This document shows positions 49,801-64,000 of a DNA stretch of 64,000 bases, piece after piece (positions within the stretch are counted from its first letter, which is position 1; each line of letters begins with the position of its first letter). Origin of the DNA: Diphasiastrum complanatum (lineage: Eukaryota > Streptophyta > Lycopodiopsida > Lycopodiales > Lycopodiaceae); assembly GCA_029204225.1 (NCBI GenBank), contig CM055096.1, positions 59,318,397 through 59,382,396 of the forward strand, read 5' to 3'. Under the pieces are notes generated by a model that was not told where the DNA came from, searched no databases, and worked only from the letters and a program-made list of their open reading frames with translations. Both the position numbers and the translations under genes were made by a program.

Positions 49801-52800
49801 TGGTAGCTGCATCAATACCTGACGTCATTGGGTGGATCCTTACCTTTTTTTCAGAGGTATCTTATCAATCCAAGCTTCCAAATTTACAAGCTTCTAACGA
49901 TTCTATAGTTCAAAAGTGCAGAAAAAGAGGAAAGCTGTTGACTTTTATCTGGTGTACTCACTTTTACACAGTTCTTTTTCTGTGTCAGTCCATAAAGATG
50001 TTAATGGGCAAGTATTTGCACTGGTATTCTAGTATAATTCCTTTCAGAGCACACACACACACATTAAATGTTTAGAAGTTGTTGCCTTGTTGGATGTTTC
50101 CTGCTACCAGAATTAAGCAGCCAATTGCCTTTTTGAGTAGATTAGGGCACTAGCAACGAGAGCTGGGTGTACATTACTGTACTTGTTTTGAATATTTTAA
50201 TCGATCTTCTCATCTGAATGTAGTTGGATATTTTCAGCTACCTTAGCATCGGTAAATAGTTGTTTGCATCCATTGGTTAGTTAGGTACAAGAGTCTGACC
50301 TTTATCAATCCAGTTTAGCTCTTGCAACGTTTCCTGAGAGACATGGTTTTGCATATTGTTAAAACGTGTTCTTTACACTAAACACTGCAGTTACACCATG
50401 CTTCCTTTATGGTACTCTCGAATGCCCATATTTATGGAATGTACCAGAGATGACCTCAATCCTTCTTTCAGAGGCAACTGGTGATTATACCAAATGGCTA
50501 AGCAATTGAGACCTGCTTGCACCATTTAACATTCAAGAACTTAGTAGTATGCTAGGCATTAGTGTATATGAGGATTACTTGCGTGAATAAGTGCGATGAC
50601 AGCCATTTGCAATTTGTTGGTCTTGTGTTATAACAATTTGTTTTTTCATCAAAGACAGCATCTTAAAATTTCAAAAATAAGGCATCCAGTGCTTCTATTT
50701 GAATCATAAACGCTTTTGCCACCAGACTTCTTTTTCTTTTGGCTCCTAAACAACCTCACTTACTAGAACATTCATTAAAATGACAAGTATTTTGATGTGC
50801 AGGAGACCTACCTTCTGTACTTAGGGAGATTCCTGCTCGGTTTTGGTGGTGGCTTAATCTCGTTTACGGTGTGGACTCTGTCTGTTCTTCTTAAGTTTAC
50901 GTGCCTGCAGCATGTGACTTTTAAGCTGCCTGCCAGAGCAAACTAACCGGTTGGTGTTGTTACTTTTTTTTTTATGTGGCTTACATGTGAGACTTGCAAT
51001 GCAGGTTCCTGTATATATCGCTGAAATTTCACCTCGCCATCTGCGTGGAACTCTTGGAACAATGCATCAAGTAATCAAAATATGCTAAACATAATCAATC
51101 TTTTTTACAAATTTGAATCCTTTGGCACTACTTGCAGCATTGAAATTGTATTATTCCACTGACATTTGAATTTGTTTCCTGTGTGTATCTTGTTTAGAAG
51201 CTTTGCACCAAAAGTTTAACAATGCATGTCTTTGATTTTGTGGGGCAGCTAGCACTTACAATTGGAATAATGCTTGCATACTTGGGTGGACTTTTTCTAG
51301 ACTGGCGGCCTCTAGCTATAGTTGGTAAGAGTGGTTCCCAATGTCTGTCATTTTGGTTTTGCCACTTAAGTTCTCAAGAATCGTTCGCAGTCCTGATCTT
51401 ATCTCCTCTCTTTACTACATGAGAATCATCCAGTAAAATATAACTGGATCTCATTGTCTTCAACTGAGTGATATATTAATTTGAAAGATTCTTATTTGAT
51501 TTCACAATTCCTGAGTGTTTTTCTCTCCCAGCACTCACAAACAAAAAAACATGATAATGTATTGGGAAGCTTTACATATCAGTGAGCCGCAGAGTAGTTC
51601 ATGTCGCAATTATTTAATAGCATAGTTTGTAATATGCATCATTCTTGCTGGAGATTTAGATCTTATGTATGGATGATATCGACCACCTAATGGGCTATCT
51701 CTATGGACTTCAACGAGATCTAGGATCTTGCTGAAAACAAAGCCGACAGATCTTAATATGGTGGGTTCTCATGCAGGGGCTATTCCTGGGATACTACTGG
51801 TTATTGGACTTATATTTGTTTGTGAAACTCCTCGTTGGCTGGTGAGTTCAACTTGTGTGTCTTTGTCACCATTTAGGCCCATTTGGAGCAGTCTTGTGCT
51901 CGTAACCTTCCAAAAATGTTTATGACATTAATCATCAAGCCTGAATGTAAATGCTGCTAATTGCGTTGTCAGAATCTTGACAATTTGCATACATATCTGA
52001 TTTTAAACCGGCTTCTCGTGTTCCATTCACTTAGTTTCTTCGAACTTGTGTATGCTTCGTGCATCACTGCGCTACATAAAGTTCCCATTTTCCAACTAAG
52101 TTGATAACTTGGAAATGTGAATCTACCTGTATTCATTGGAGATATTTGTTGATGCATTAAAACTCCCAGTCTGTATGACTTATATAATTCACTGCCATTT
52201 CTCCACTGTTCTGTACCAGGGTAAGGCAGGTCGTACAGAGGAGCTCAAGTCTGCACTCAAACTTCTGCGCGGAAAGAACGTCGACATATCTGCAGAATTT
52301 TCTGATATCCAGGTTTACATTCTACATATTTTTCTTCCAGAAATATATTCACTGCTTTTTAGAGGAGATTTGATCTTCTGGTTGTAGCTTCCAATTCATC
52401 TCGATTTTCTTGTCAGACCTTATTTCTTGCTGCCATAGGAGATACATCTCTGCCAGCTTTGTTCGTGGACTTAGTAAACATTCACACCCCTTCCTCATTC
52501 TATCCACCAGTAACAGTTTCATGGCCCAAATGTTATTATGGTTTTGTGAAGTTTGATTTCTCTGTAAGATTGCTTGAAGTGGGTTGGATTTGCGTTCCAT
52601 GCTTTTGGACTTCATTTTGCCATGATGGACCTTGGCTCTACCTACATTTTCTTTTACGGGTCCAAAACTGCCTAACATTGGATTTATCCGTCATGATTCT
52701 TCATGCAAGCAAGATTTTTGAAGTGAAAGTACCATCCCGAAGCTCTCAATCTCCCCATTCGAAGAAACTATAGCATGCTTTTGTCACATCAATAATGATG

Positions 52801-55800
52801 ACTGTATTTTTCCCCACAAGGTGTGAACTCTACACTTCTTGTACTTAACACAGCCGTCAGATTAATTACTATTGTGGTCACAGGGGTCACAAAGCCATAT
52901 ATATACCTGAACAATTAGTGCCTTATTGGATCATTCTCTTGCCCCATTGAGTTAATGATACTCTGGTCACTCGAGTAGCAGTACATTCAGCCACTCAACT
53001 ATCCTAATGAGTAAGCTGCTCATTCGACTACCCTAGATAGTGCCCACTATTGCAAGCTCTTAGTGAGAAAATAGTATTCAAACAGTACATTTTCACTACA
53101 TAAAAACCAGTACATTTGAATTACACATGCACCCAAATGATGAGTTGGTCTGGTACTCACACGCAAAATAACCTTCTGATATGTTGGATCATTTCACAAT
53201 CAAGACATCCATGTGATAACATAAAGAAAAGATGTTGCAACAATCACACTATCAAATTAGTATTCAGCTTTATTGAATGCCGAGATGAGACAAATAACAT
53301 GATGGAAATAATTTTTGGTGACAAACTTGTAGTATGTACCATCCAACGTGCTGACATTTTTTTTTCTGCAGACTGCTTCTGAGATATCAAAATTGCAAGA
53401 GAATGTCCATATTTCGGAGCTTTTGAAACGCAGGCTTTTTAGACCTTTGGTGGTAAGATGATGCATATCTGCCCTTTTGCAAATATTTTCAATGCCCAAA
53501 TTAAAGGATGTCTCCAAAGCAATGGCTTACAAAAAAGAAAGGAGTGCAGTAGGTACTATTCAAAGAATTGGATGAGAAATCTTTCATCCAGAAAGCATTG
53601 TTTCAATCAAATAGATCTTTGTGCATACCTATCATAGCATTCAGGTTCCTTTATGTTGGCAGCTACTGTTATTACCAAAAAAGGTGTACATAGAAAGTAC
53701 ATGATTTGGTTTATATCCGTGTTGCCTTTAGTATTTTCATATTATCAGAAAATGGCTTATATATATATGCAAATTTGTTAGCATTTAAATGGTAAAATAT
53801 AGTTTTACTGGTGAATTTTTCATTCGAATCATAGAACCTGGCCGGTAATATCATTTGAATATTCTAGAGAGAGAACTTGGCGGCCGTTAATGCCCATATG
53901 ATCATGCGATTTTCCCTCTAGGTCAGTGCATAACAAGCTGGCCCACCTGAAAGGTAGATTTTTCATTTTGAAGGGCATGTAAAGTAGTTTCCAAAGACAA
54001 GCTTGTAACTTTGGAGGGTTTCGTTTCCTTTCAAAAATCTCTTTGGCCTTTCAAATAATGGAAGAAAACCTTCAAAATGTCATATGAAAGCCATTCTTGA
54101 AAATTATTTTTTGGGAACGGAGTCTATTTCTACTTGGGGTTTGCTAATCCCTACAACACACCTCATAAACTTGAAATTTAGCATGCTATAAAGAAACATA
54201 GGTATATATAAATTGACATTGACTTTGGCAAATAAGATCATAGAAAATTTATAAGCTTCAAACTCTGTACGAATCTCAAACATACCCATGCACTATGCTT
54301 GTTACTAACTTTCATTGTATCAAATGACCACAAATGATAAAGTTCCATTCTTCCAACTGAATTTTTTTTTTCAATACACCCTACTCATATTTGGTGTGGA
54401 TTTCTACCCAATATGTTGTGAAGACACTAGTAGATATTTGATTTTGGATTTTCCTTTGTTAGGTCATCCCATGTGGAATGAGAGTCAATCCCTTGTGGAA
54501 TGACAGTCAATCTTTCTAAAGTCTTCTCTTCAGATAAGCCCCTGTGTTGACATCACACATGTAGAGGAAAGAATATTTTGATTAAGGAGCGCGACTGATG
54601 AAACTAAGAGTTGCTTTTTGTTTTGAATATTTTTAGAACGTTACCTCATATCCTTGTTTTGTTAACATGATACACACTACAGTCCTGCATATACGTATTT
54701 ATATCATGCTAGTGGAGCCTTTTCCTTGCAAAAGAATTCAATAATCTTATCACCTTGAGAGTTTAACTGATAGCATATTTAGTTCTGCTCAAGCACTTTG
54801 TTATAATCTTGCATAGCATTGAGTGATTAGTTTCATGAATGTGAAAATCCCAGTAAAGTAATAAATTGCGTAGTATATCATTCATATTGATAAAGTGTTT
54901 TCTTTATGATGTCACAAACTTCAGGCAGGGATAGGGTTGCAGATTCTACAACAATTTTCTGGAGTAAATGGTGTACTACTTTACTCTGGAGAAATTTTCC
55001 GTACAGTTGGTACGTTTCAGATGTTTGCAATCATTGTACAATTCATGTCACTTTGCTTCTGATAACTGATGCCCAAACTGAGGTAGAAGTAATGAGTTGA
55101 GCCTATCTCAATTGTTGTTTTCTCCAATCAATGCCAACGTTTGCATGAACAGAACACTGGTATTGTCTGAAAACTTGAAGCTTTAGAATGAGTCTCTCTA
55201 TGTCGCCATCCCTACTTAACTATTATGGAACTTCCTTGTAGGCTTCAAATCTGCAAATGTGGCTTCATTTGGCCTGGGATTTCTACAGGTAATTTAGCTT
55301 TTGATACCTTTAACAGGGTTATGTAATTTAATATTCACTTTCATGAAATTCTTTTAGTGCAATCATATTGTGATTCAGCATTTTGAGTATATAAATTCGC
55401 CGTTCGGTTATAAATAGACTTTGAGCTTCAGTTTGTTGAGGATTTTGCAGGTGATTATGACAGTGGCAGCGGCAGGGTTGATGGATAAAGCAGGAAGACG
55501 TCTTTTGTTAATGGTAAGACTCCTGATCATTTTTCTCTGGGAAGATCTTAGGTTCCATCGCAGCGGTATCTTAATGCCGATGCAATATGGGCATGTTCAG
55601 GTCTCAGCAGGTGGAATGGCTCTGAGCAGTTTTCTTGTAGGCTCGTCCTTTTATTTACGGGTAAGAACATGTCATTTCCCCCTATTCTTAAATTTCCTGC
55701 ATCAAGCATGGTACTGGTATGAACATGGGGGATTGCAAGCTTTTATTTTTGAGCAAGGGGGAGTGGTTTTTTAGAGTCATCAAGCTTAAACCAGCATATT

Positions 55801-57706
55801 TAATCTTTGATATTATTTTCTCTTTTTGTATGAAGTCTTTTGATTTCTGTGTTGTATAGCTTGTGATGTTCTTAATGCAATCTGAAGTAAACTTACTGTT
55901 CTGATGTTGCGGCTAAAACAGAGTTTCTACCAGTTTCACATGTCACCTGGCATGGATACATTCATCAATGTTCTAGCCTTTTCAAGTCTGCTGGTAAGAT
56001 CTAGATCTCTCACATACTGAGAATTTCTCTCAAATGACAAGTTTCAATTTTTAGTATTGCATCCATTGGCATTGATGGTCTAGAGTTCATGCTCCTCAAA
56101 TCGTGCCACTTAACGCTAAAAGGGTGAATATTCTCACAGGTCTATATTGCCTCGTTCTCATTCGGGATGGGAGCAATACCCTGGATTATCATGTCAGAGG
56201 TACCTTTAGCCCTCTCCAGCTGATTAGTGAGATTCCTGTTCTATTGGCAGTGCCAAAGACCTACATTGCTCAAATTTTGAGGTCAATTTTTTGTAAAATG
56301 CCAGGTGTTTCCTGCTCGTGTAAAAGGAATTGCTGGAAGCTTTGCAACTCTGGTAAACTGGTCAAGCTCCTGGGCAGTAACAATGGCTTTCAACTTTCTT
56401 CTAACTTGGAGTGCTGAAGGTATGCTTCCTAATAATCTTTTGATATCGGATGACGGGCTGCAGTAAAGCTGATTTAGAGATGATCTTTTGGAGGGGATTA
56501 TCAATGCAGCCATCAAAAATATACATAGAAGAAACAAGACTTAGTGGTGTTGGGACTAAAGAATGAATCTTTACTTGTTGATGTTTGCAAGTGAAATAGA
56601 TTAGTTGCTGATTTGAGTACATGGGCTGTTGGGCATAGGCTTAAAGACAAGGAAATGAAGTATTGTGTATATATGGTGGTTGAAGAATGGTTCACTGTTC
56701 TCAGCTTGAGAAAAACTGAAACTTATGAGGGCTAATTCATGTGATGTTAACTCTTATTCAAGTAAAAAATTGGACCTTTAAAATTTTTAGGAATGTGCCT
56801 TTGGCTCGGGGCATCCCCCCCCCACACATGGACAGGGAATTGAACATGTGTGGGCAAGCCCAACCCAAGCATGTACACCACCACACGTTGTCCAATCAAA
56901 ATTGTTCCTCTTTTTTATTGTTCTCATTGTGAGACTAAATGGAGTTCAATGGAGTAGAACTCCTGACCTCAAGGAGAGGAAAGGAAGTCCTTCCCAACTC
57001 ACCACTTATTGAAGGACACAAAATATTACATTTTTTTTCCCTTGTATTTTCTCATTTGTGCAATGGAGTGGAGTTGAACTCCTCACCTCAAGGAGCAGAA
57101 AGGAAGTTCTAACCAGCTCATCACTTATTGGAGGAGGAAAACTAGTACATATCCAAGCAAGCAAGATTTTTTTTTACCTTGAAACGTATAGCATCAAATT
57201 GTCATTCTTGAACTAAAATATTATGAGCAGATTTTGTACACTCTCTTGCATGCCCTCCTATAAAGGAACTTTGCTTTCTAAGTTCTCCATCAAAGAAGCG
57301 CACAATCTCTATTTCAGAAAGCTATAAAAAGAATTTCTAGTTTCTAAATCAAAGTTAGTCGCCCAAAAACAAGCCACCTTCTAGGAAAATCAGTTGAACC
57401 ATTGACAACCTCTGACCAAACGGATACAATATGCTCAATAATGGATTTAGAAGTCGTAATTTAATTAATAGGATGTGAAGGTGGTGGCTTTTAAGAGTCT
57501 ACTTTCTTCAAGTAGGTATATCTAGATAAAAGATTGATACTTAGTTGATGGGATTGAAAAAGAAATAATGGGCACTCATGTTGTGTTGTGCAGGGTCCTT
57601 TTGGTTGTTTGGCTTTGTGTGCCTACTCAGTGTGGCATTTGTCGCCATGTTTGTACCAGAAACTCGTGGCCGGACGTTGGAACAAATTGAGAGCTCATTC
57701 AAATAA
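46818..57706 (+). CDS. ERD6-like monosaccharide transporter (MFS), intact 18-exon gene
   Basis: Exons: 46818-47060, 48797-48859, 49305-49394, 49797-49856, 50803-50868, 51005-51070, 51249-51324, 51777-51841, 52220-52312, 53372-53452, 54925-55009, 55242-55288, 55451-55513, 55601-55660, 55922-55993, 56140-56199, 56305-56419, 57594-57706. All introns are GT-AG and phases agree; the sum is 1518 bp (505 aa). Family motifs in order: [96 protein letters not shown] and the final [12 protein letters not shown]. It belongs to the plant SFP/ERD6-like sugar porters, proton-coupled carriers often in the vacuole membrane. An N-terminal LCKPLL (residues 38-43) fits the LxxxLL tonoplast signal described for ESL1. 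Substrate (glucose or another hexose) is not readable. Confidence 0.93.
56935..57145 (+). repeat. Two-copy repeat in intron 17 of the transporter gene
   Basis: Two units of about 130 bp share CAATGGAGT, GAACTCCT(G/C)ACCTCAAGGAG, GAAAGGAAGT and the TCACTTATTG word. Confidence 0.75.
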
Positions 57707-58594
<888 letters not shown>

Positions 58595-58815
58595 TGTGTA
58601 CACACACACATATCTATATAGTATAAAACTACTTTAGAGAGAATGTGTGAGGTGCCGTAAAAAATGTCACGCTTTTGTTGACAAAAAATGTCACCCAAAA
58701 GCTAAGTAGGTTTTTAAAAAATGGTAAAAACAACACAGGCTCCAAAAATATATAAACACTTTTTGTGGGTAAGTGCCCATTGCCCGTCGTCATCGACGGG
58801 CGCAACCAACTAGTG

Positions 58816-58827
<12 letters not shown>

Positions 58828-58882
<55 letters not shown>
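58828..58882 (+). repeat. (GT)n microsatellite
   Basis: About 27 perfect GT units after a short (TA)n run. The frames over it are artefacts. Confidence 0.95.
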
Positions 58883-58883
<1 letters not shown>

Positions 58884-59074
58884 ACATTTGTGCCTATGCA
58901 TGGGGTAGGAGGATGCATCTTTGGCTGCATGGGTGCATCCTCCCACATGAACATTTTTTAGTTAAAAAATATGGAATAGAATCTTTTAACCATGGAGTAT
59001 GATGCATGACATATTATCCATCCATTGGTAGGGGCCCCCCAAAACTTGAACATTGCTATTATCCCTTCCCACTC

Positions 59075-60310
<1,236 letters not shown>

Positions 60311-60811
60311 CTAGTAGGAGCCATAACGTGTTCTAGTTGGGAGTCCGCCATAGCACTCGTTAGTTGGAGCCATAACCGGAGTTGAGGGATGCGAAAAACC
60401 AACACTGGTGAGATTGACAAGCTGAGCCAATGCACCGAGAAGGGTGCCATTGAAACGGTTATCCCACAGATCAAGGGCCTGCAAAGTCGTAAGATTTTCA
60501 AGCGATGGAGGCAAGCTACCTGAGAGATTATTGTTGCTTGCAATGAAGGACTGCAGCTGAGATGCGCTGCCATTGCCACCCACACATCCAGGAGAACGCA
60601 TGTGAGCTAGATTGAGTACAGTGAGAGATGGGTTGGTGGCGCATTCTGCCGGTATGGATTCAGTTAGGTTGTTGAAGCTCAAGTCTGCCCAGAAGAGCTT
60701 AGAGGAGGCTGTCATCCCCGTAGGGATCGATCCCACCAAGTTGTTGCTACTCAGATCCACAACTTGTAGCACAGGCGAGTTCTCAATGCTTGTAGGGATT
60801 GTCATGCCCAC
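60311..60811 (-). pseudogene. Leucine-rich-repeat fragment (receptor-like protein type)
   Basis: A 166-codon frame shows about five plant-type LRRs: LQVVDLSSNNLVGSIPTGM, LFWADLSFNNLTESIPAEC, LTVLNLAH, LQSFIASNNNLSGSLPPSL and LQALDLWDNRFNGTLLGAL. This is the extracellular LRR pattern of receptor-like proteins and kinases. There is no signal peptide, membrane segment or kinase domain, and the frame degrades after the last repeat into TNECYGG sequence that resembles the flanking repeats (60250-60370). I read it as a captured or truncated fragment. Confidence 0.7.
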
Positions 60812-62539
60812 GACTGGTCTCGAGTAGCATGTCCACGCTAGGAATCAGTAGACCAACAACCCGTAAGTTAATTGTGACTATAAGAGAATTGGAGCCCTTA
60901 CGTGTATAAGGTCATAATTAGTGGTTGTAGGCCTAAACTCATGATGGTGGATTGGTATGCATCTATCAATGAGTCATTGGGAAACTAGATGATGTGGCCC
61001 AGATAGGCTGCAGAGGTGTCACAGTGCACTACTATTGGTGCATGGGCCTTTGAGGGTATAAGTATACCTATTGGGCTCTCACTAGTGTATCCTTGATTGT
61101 GAGACTAGTAGCCGTATGCTACTGGTGTGAATCCTCATTCCTCTTTGAAATTGATCCATAGCTTGGGGGCTAGATCCGTTCGATCTAGGATTGGTTGGGT
61201 TGGTTTGTCCACCATCTGTTTCCCTTATGTTGCTTGTTATTGGCATGCTTAGAATCAGATTCTTGGTTTAGGACATTATATTGGTATCAAAGTGTACCAA
61301 CATGCTATGAAAGTAAAAACAAATGAAGCCAATAAAAATCATGAATTTATTTCCACTCACTCCTCAATGAGTTGGAATTGGTACTCTGAAGTTGGAATGT
61401 GAAATTCTTGAGAACTTCAATGGTATCGGTGGTATTTGTCTCAATCAATTTATGTTTTTTTTATATAAGTCTGGATTTTGAGACACTTGATCAAGAAATG
61501 GAGGGCCTTCATGGCAGAAGAACCTGTGGTATGGGACGTAGGCAATTCCAAAATGAAGATCTAAAACTAACCATATCAGTTTGACCATAGTAAGGCCGTA
61601 AATCTAAATGATGCCAAAGACTATGAGTCATAAAACGGGTGTTTTATCAGAAATGTGAGATATTGGTCATGACGTCATCACCCCTTATGGATATCTCACA
61701 TTTACATAACCGGAAACCTGGCAAGCTATTTCCTTATAAAAGATATATTGGTGAATTTCTTAAACATTGATTAACCCGTTTTCTTGTGATTCCTTGGAAG
61801 GTAATTTTTATTATCTATTTACCTTGGACGATGTCACAGAAAGGATTAATGGAAGCATTTACCAAATCGTTTTCCTTACATGAATCTTCAATGAGCCCTT
61901 TTAGGTCTCTTCTTAGAAACTTCTTCTAAGCAAATCTTGATTGATATGCATCCCTTGGGAACTCGGGTCATTTCCTATTAAAAGGGGAGAAGTAAAGAGT
62001 TATCAAAGGAGAAACATCTATCTTAGATTCTAGGAGAAATCTGTTATATGAATAGATGACGGACCTGTTTCAAAAATCAGAAACGATAGGATATTTTGAT
62101 ATTTTGATATCTGGTTTAAAGATGTAAGATAATGATATTAGAAAACACTCTTGTGGTAGAAGAGTGGCTGATTACAAGTCCGATTGATTTGTGTCAGAGC
62201 TAGGGAATTATATTGCAAGACGGTGGTTTGTTGAAACTTGTTCCTTGTTGGTGGTAATCAACTTGATCTTAGTGAGGACTGAGATCCGTGGGTTGATGCA
62301 AGGAAAAAAAATTCACACTAACAATATATTCTTTTGATTATCTCCAGTTGACATTTTGGTTGTGAAATAGCACTCTTTGAGAAATATTCTCTCTTAGAGG
62401 ATAATCAAATTACAGGATTCTTGGTTAAGAAAGTATTGTGTACAGATTAGGTGATATCTGTAGGGATATGCTATGTAGTGAATCTTTGTGAGATCATATA
62501 AATATGAATATTAATGTTGTTTCCATAGCTAATCAGACT
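60812..62539 (+). mobile_element. Possible 5' part of a decayed copia element
   Basis: ATTGGTATCAAAG at 61288-61300 resembles an initiator Met tRNA primer-binding site and follows an ACATTAT end, so the 5' LTR may end there. The sequence after it has many stops; a short stretch reads like a gag start (ENFNGIGGI). I cannot mark the LTR start. Confidence 0.35.
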
Positions 62540-63140
62540 ATCTGTGAAAATTATTTACTAGGGAAACAACCTAGAACAAAATTTCCAAGAGGACAAGCAA
62601 AAGTCCATTTTGTCACTAATTAACAGTGACTTACGTGGTCCTATGAGCGTACCCTCCCTGGGTCAAGCTCTATATTTCATCACATTCATTAATGAATTTT
62701 CCCGATTCACCAGAATTATGTTCATAAAGAACAAGTCTGAAGCATTCAATTGCTTCAAAGAGTTCAAGCAATTTGTTGAGAACCAAACTTATCAGAGAAC
62801 CAAGACCTTGCAGTATGATTCAGGGGGAGAATACTTGTCAGATAAAATGGCGGACTATTTATCACTATATGGTGTGCACCATCAGTTCATAGCCAGCTAC
62901 ACTCCACAACATAATGGCATAGCTGAGCGAAAGAATCGAACATTACTAGAAGTTGCACGATCAAACGTTCAGTTACCTAAGAATTTTTGGGCTGAAACGA
63001 TCTCTACTGTTTGTTATTCAAGCACCAAGACAGTCAACTCCAAAACACTGTTTGAAGTCTACTATCACTACAAACCAAGTCTGGCACACGGTCGTCTATG
63101 GCAGAATTACGAAAAGTTGTTTTTTGTTGACCCAATATAA
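62540..63140 (+). mobile_element. Ty1/copia integrase fragment
   Basis: The frame shows a GAG-pre-integrase tail (ENYLLGKQPRTKFP), then SDLRGPMSVPSLGQALYFIT, FINEFSRFTRIMFI, LQYDSGGEYLSDKMADYL, YTPQHNGIAERKNRTLLE and PKNFWAETI. These are the integrase core and following region of copia pol. The frame breaks after YHYKPSLAHGR and no RT is present downstream, so it is a relic. It is a third copia lineage in the window. Confidence 0.85.
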
Positions 63141-63547
63141 CTCCATCCCGCTTGTATATATTTATGTTAGCATTTTTTTCTTTTCTGATCTTTATTAGTG
63201 TTATTTTTTATTGTTATTTTTGTATCTTCTTTTGTTTATGCTTTTTGACTGCCTCTATTAGCCTTTATTGCAACTTATTCCACATAATGTTTTAATCTCA
63301 TCCATATCTATTCATAGAGAATGTTATAGGTCAACAACTGATGGTCTAGCTCACATGGATAGGTTTTATACAATTTTAGATCCAATTCACTAATGCAATT
63401 ATGTTATCTCAGATCTTCCACATCTAGCACACATCTGATCAATGAGATAGTTCATTCTATTGAGAGTTTCTATTTTTAGACACTATCAAATTTACTTCAT
63501 AAAGTTCTAGCACACCATACTGAGATGCAGTACCTCAAAAAGTCATT
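63141..63547. other. Intergenic, no gene recognised
   Basis: AT-rich sequence, no features. Confidence 0.5.
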
Positions 63548-63910
63548 TGGTCACCATCTCGATCACTTGCTCAACATATCGATCGTGCCAGTTGGTCACC
63601 ATCTCGACCCCGCCAGTTGGTCACCATCTCGACCGCATCACTTGGTCACCATCTCGACCCGTCACTTGCTCAGCATCTCGACCGAGTCAGTTCGTCAACA
63701 CCTCAACTAGGCCATCACATCAACACCTCAACTGAGCCATCACTTCAACATCTCAACCGAGTCACTTGCTTACCATCTCGACCAAGTCTCAAACTTCAAA
63801 TCTCGACCAGGCCGCTACAACGCCGTTCCTCAAGATTTTATGAAATCTCGACCGCGTCTTCCCGTTACAATGTCGGCCGAGTCGGGCACTTTTAAAAATC
63901 TCGACCGAGG
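63548..63910 (+). repeat. Degenerate minisatellite, unit about 25 bp
   Basis: About 14 units of the type CCATCTCGACCGAGTCACTTGGTCA in tandem, increasingly diverged to the right (CAACACCTCAACTGAGCCATC). All three frames stay mostly open because of the repeat, giving artefact His/Ser/Pro-rich peptides. Confidence 0.85.
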
Positions 63911-64000
63911 GAATCGAAGAATGACCATAAATACATAAAAAAACAAACACATTCTTACCTCAGACATGCAATTGGAGCCTTCATGCGACTACTTTTTGGC

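Overview
The window looks like nuclear DNA of a land plant, most likely a seed plant, but I cannot name the species. The evidence is two multi-exon genes of plant families with GT-AG introns, Ty1/copia and Ty3/gypsy retrotransposon sequence, a nepenthesin-type aspartic protease fragment, an LRR fragment, and many long (CT)n microsatellites. Most open frames are shadows or decayed mobile DNA.

Layout. 1-4.0 kb: intergenic, with a three-copy tandem repeat and an upstream/leader region. 4.1-13.4 kb (+): an intact six-exon gene of the plant ASG1/TRF-like-8-type family (648 codons), with a 6.6-kb intron holding several GC-rich palindromic insertions. 14.6-22.2 kb: an unusual island described below. 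25.0-31.2 kb (+): a young copia element with both LTRs but a broken coding region. 32.8-36.3 kb: a LINE endonuclease relic and a degraded gypsy element (-). 36.5-36.8 kb: the last exon of an aspartic protease. 42 kb (-): a copia 3' fragment. 43.1-45.3 kb: GC-rich repeats and a G-box/ABRE-dense promoter region. 46.8-57.7 kb (+): an intact 18-exon ERD6-like sugar transporter gene (505 aa). 58.4-59.5 kb: very long CT/GT microsatellites. 60.3-60.8 kb (-): an LRR fragment. 61.3-63.1 kb: a copia integrase relic. 63.5-63.9 kb: a tandem repeat.

The island is the main discovery. On the minus strand, 16596-14628, five exons can be joined into one open frame of about 486 aa. It begins with the exact histone H3 N-terminus MARTKQTA, continues through a proline/arginine-rich linker into an H3-like histone fold (ending HAKRVTIMPKD), then a second proline-rich linker, and ends in a Ulp1/SENP-type (C48) cysteine protease domain with HW, N (usual D position), and Q-x5-C motifs in the right order and spacing. 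A divergent, partly broken acidic gene starts on the plus strand at 18374. Between and inside these genes are ten copies of a roughly 71-bp cassette: an inverted pair of about 18-bp arms (consensus GATATCGGWTCRRCGCGC) with a fixed outer span of 70-71 bp in nine of ten copies. One cassette ends 8 bp before the H3-Ulp1 ATG and another ends 9 bp before the divergent ATG; two more nearly fill an intron of the H3-Ulp1 gene. A decayed minus-strand transposase-like gene follows at 20.0-22.2 kb. I infer an old mobile or viral-type element whose genes share the cassette as a cis-element, with an H3-tail mimic fused to a SUMO-protease-like domain as its most novel product. I could not find its termini.
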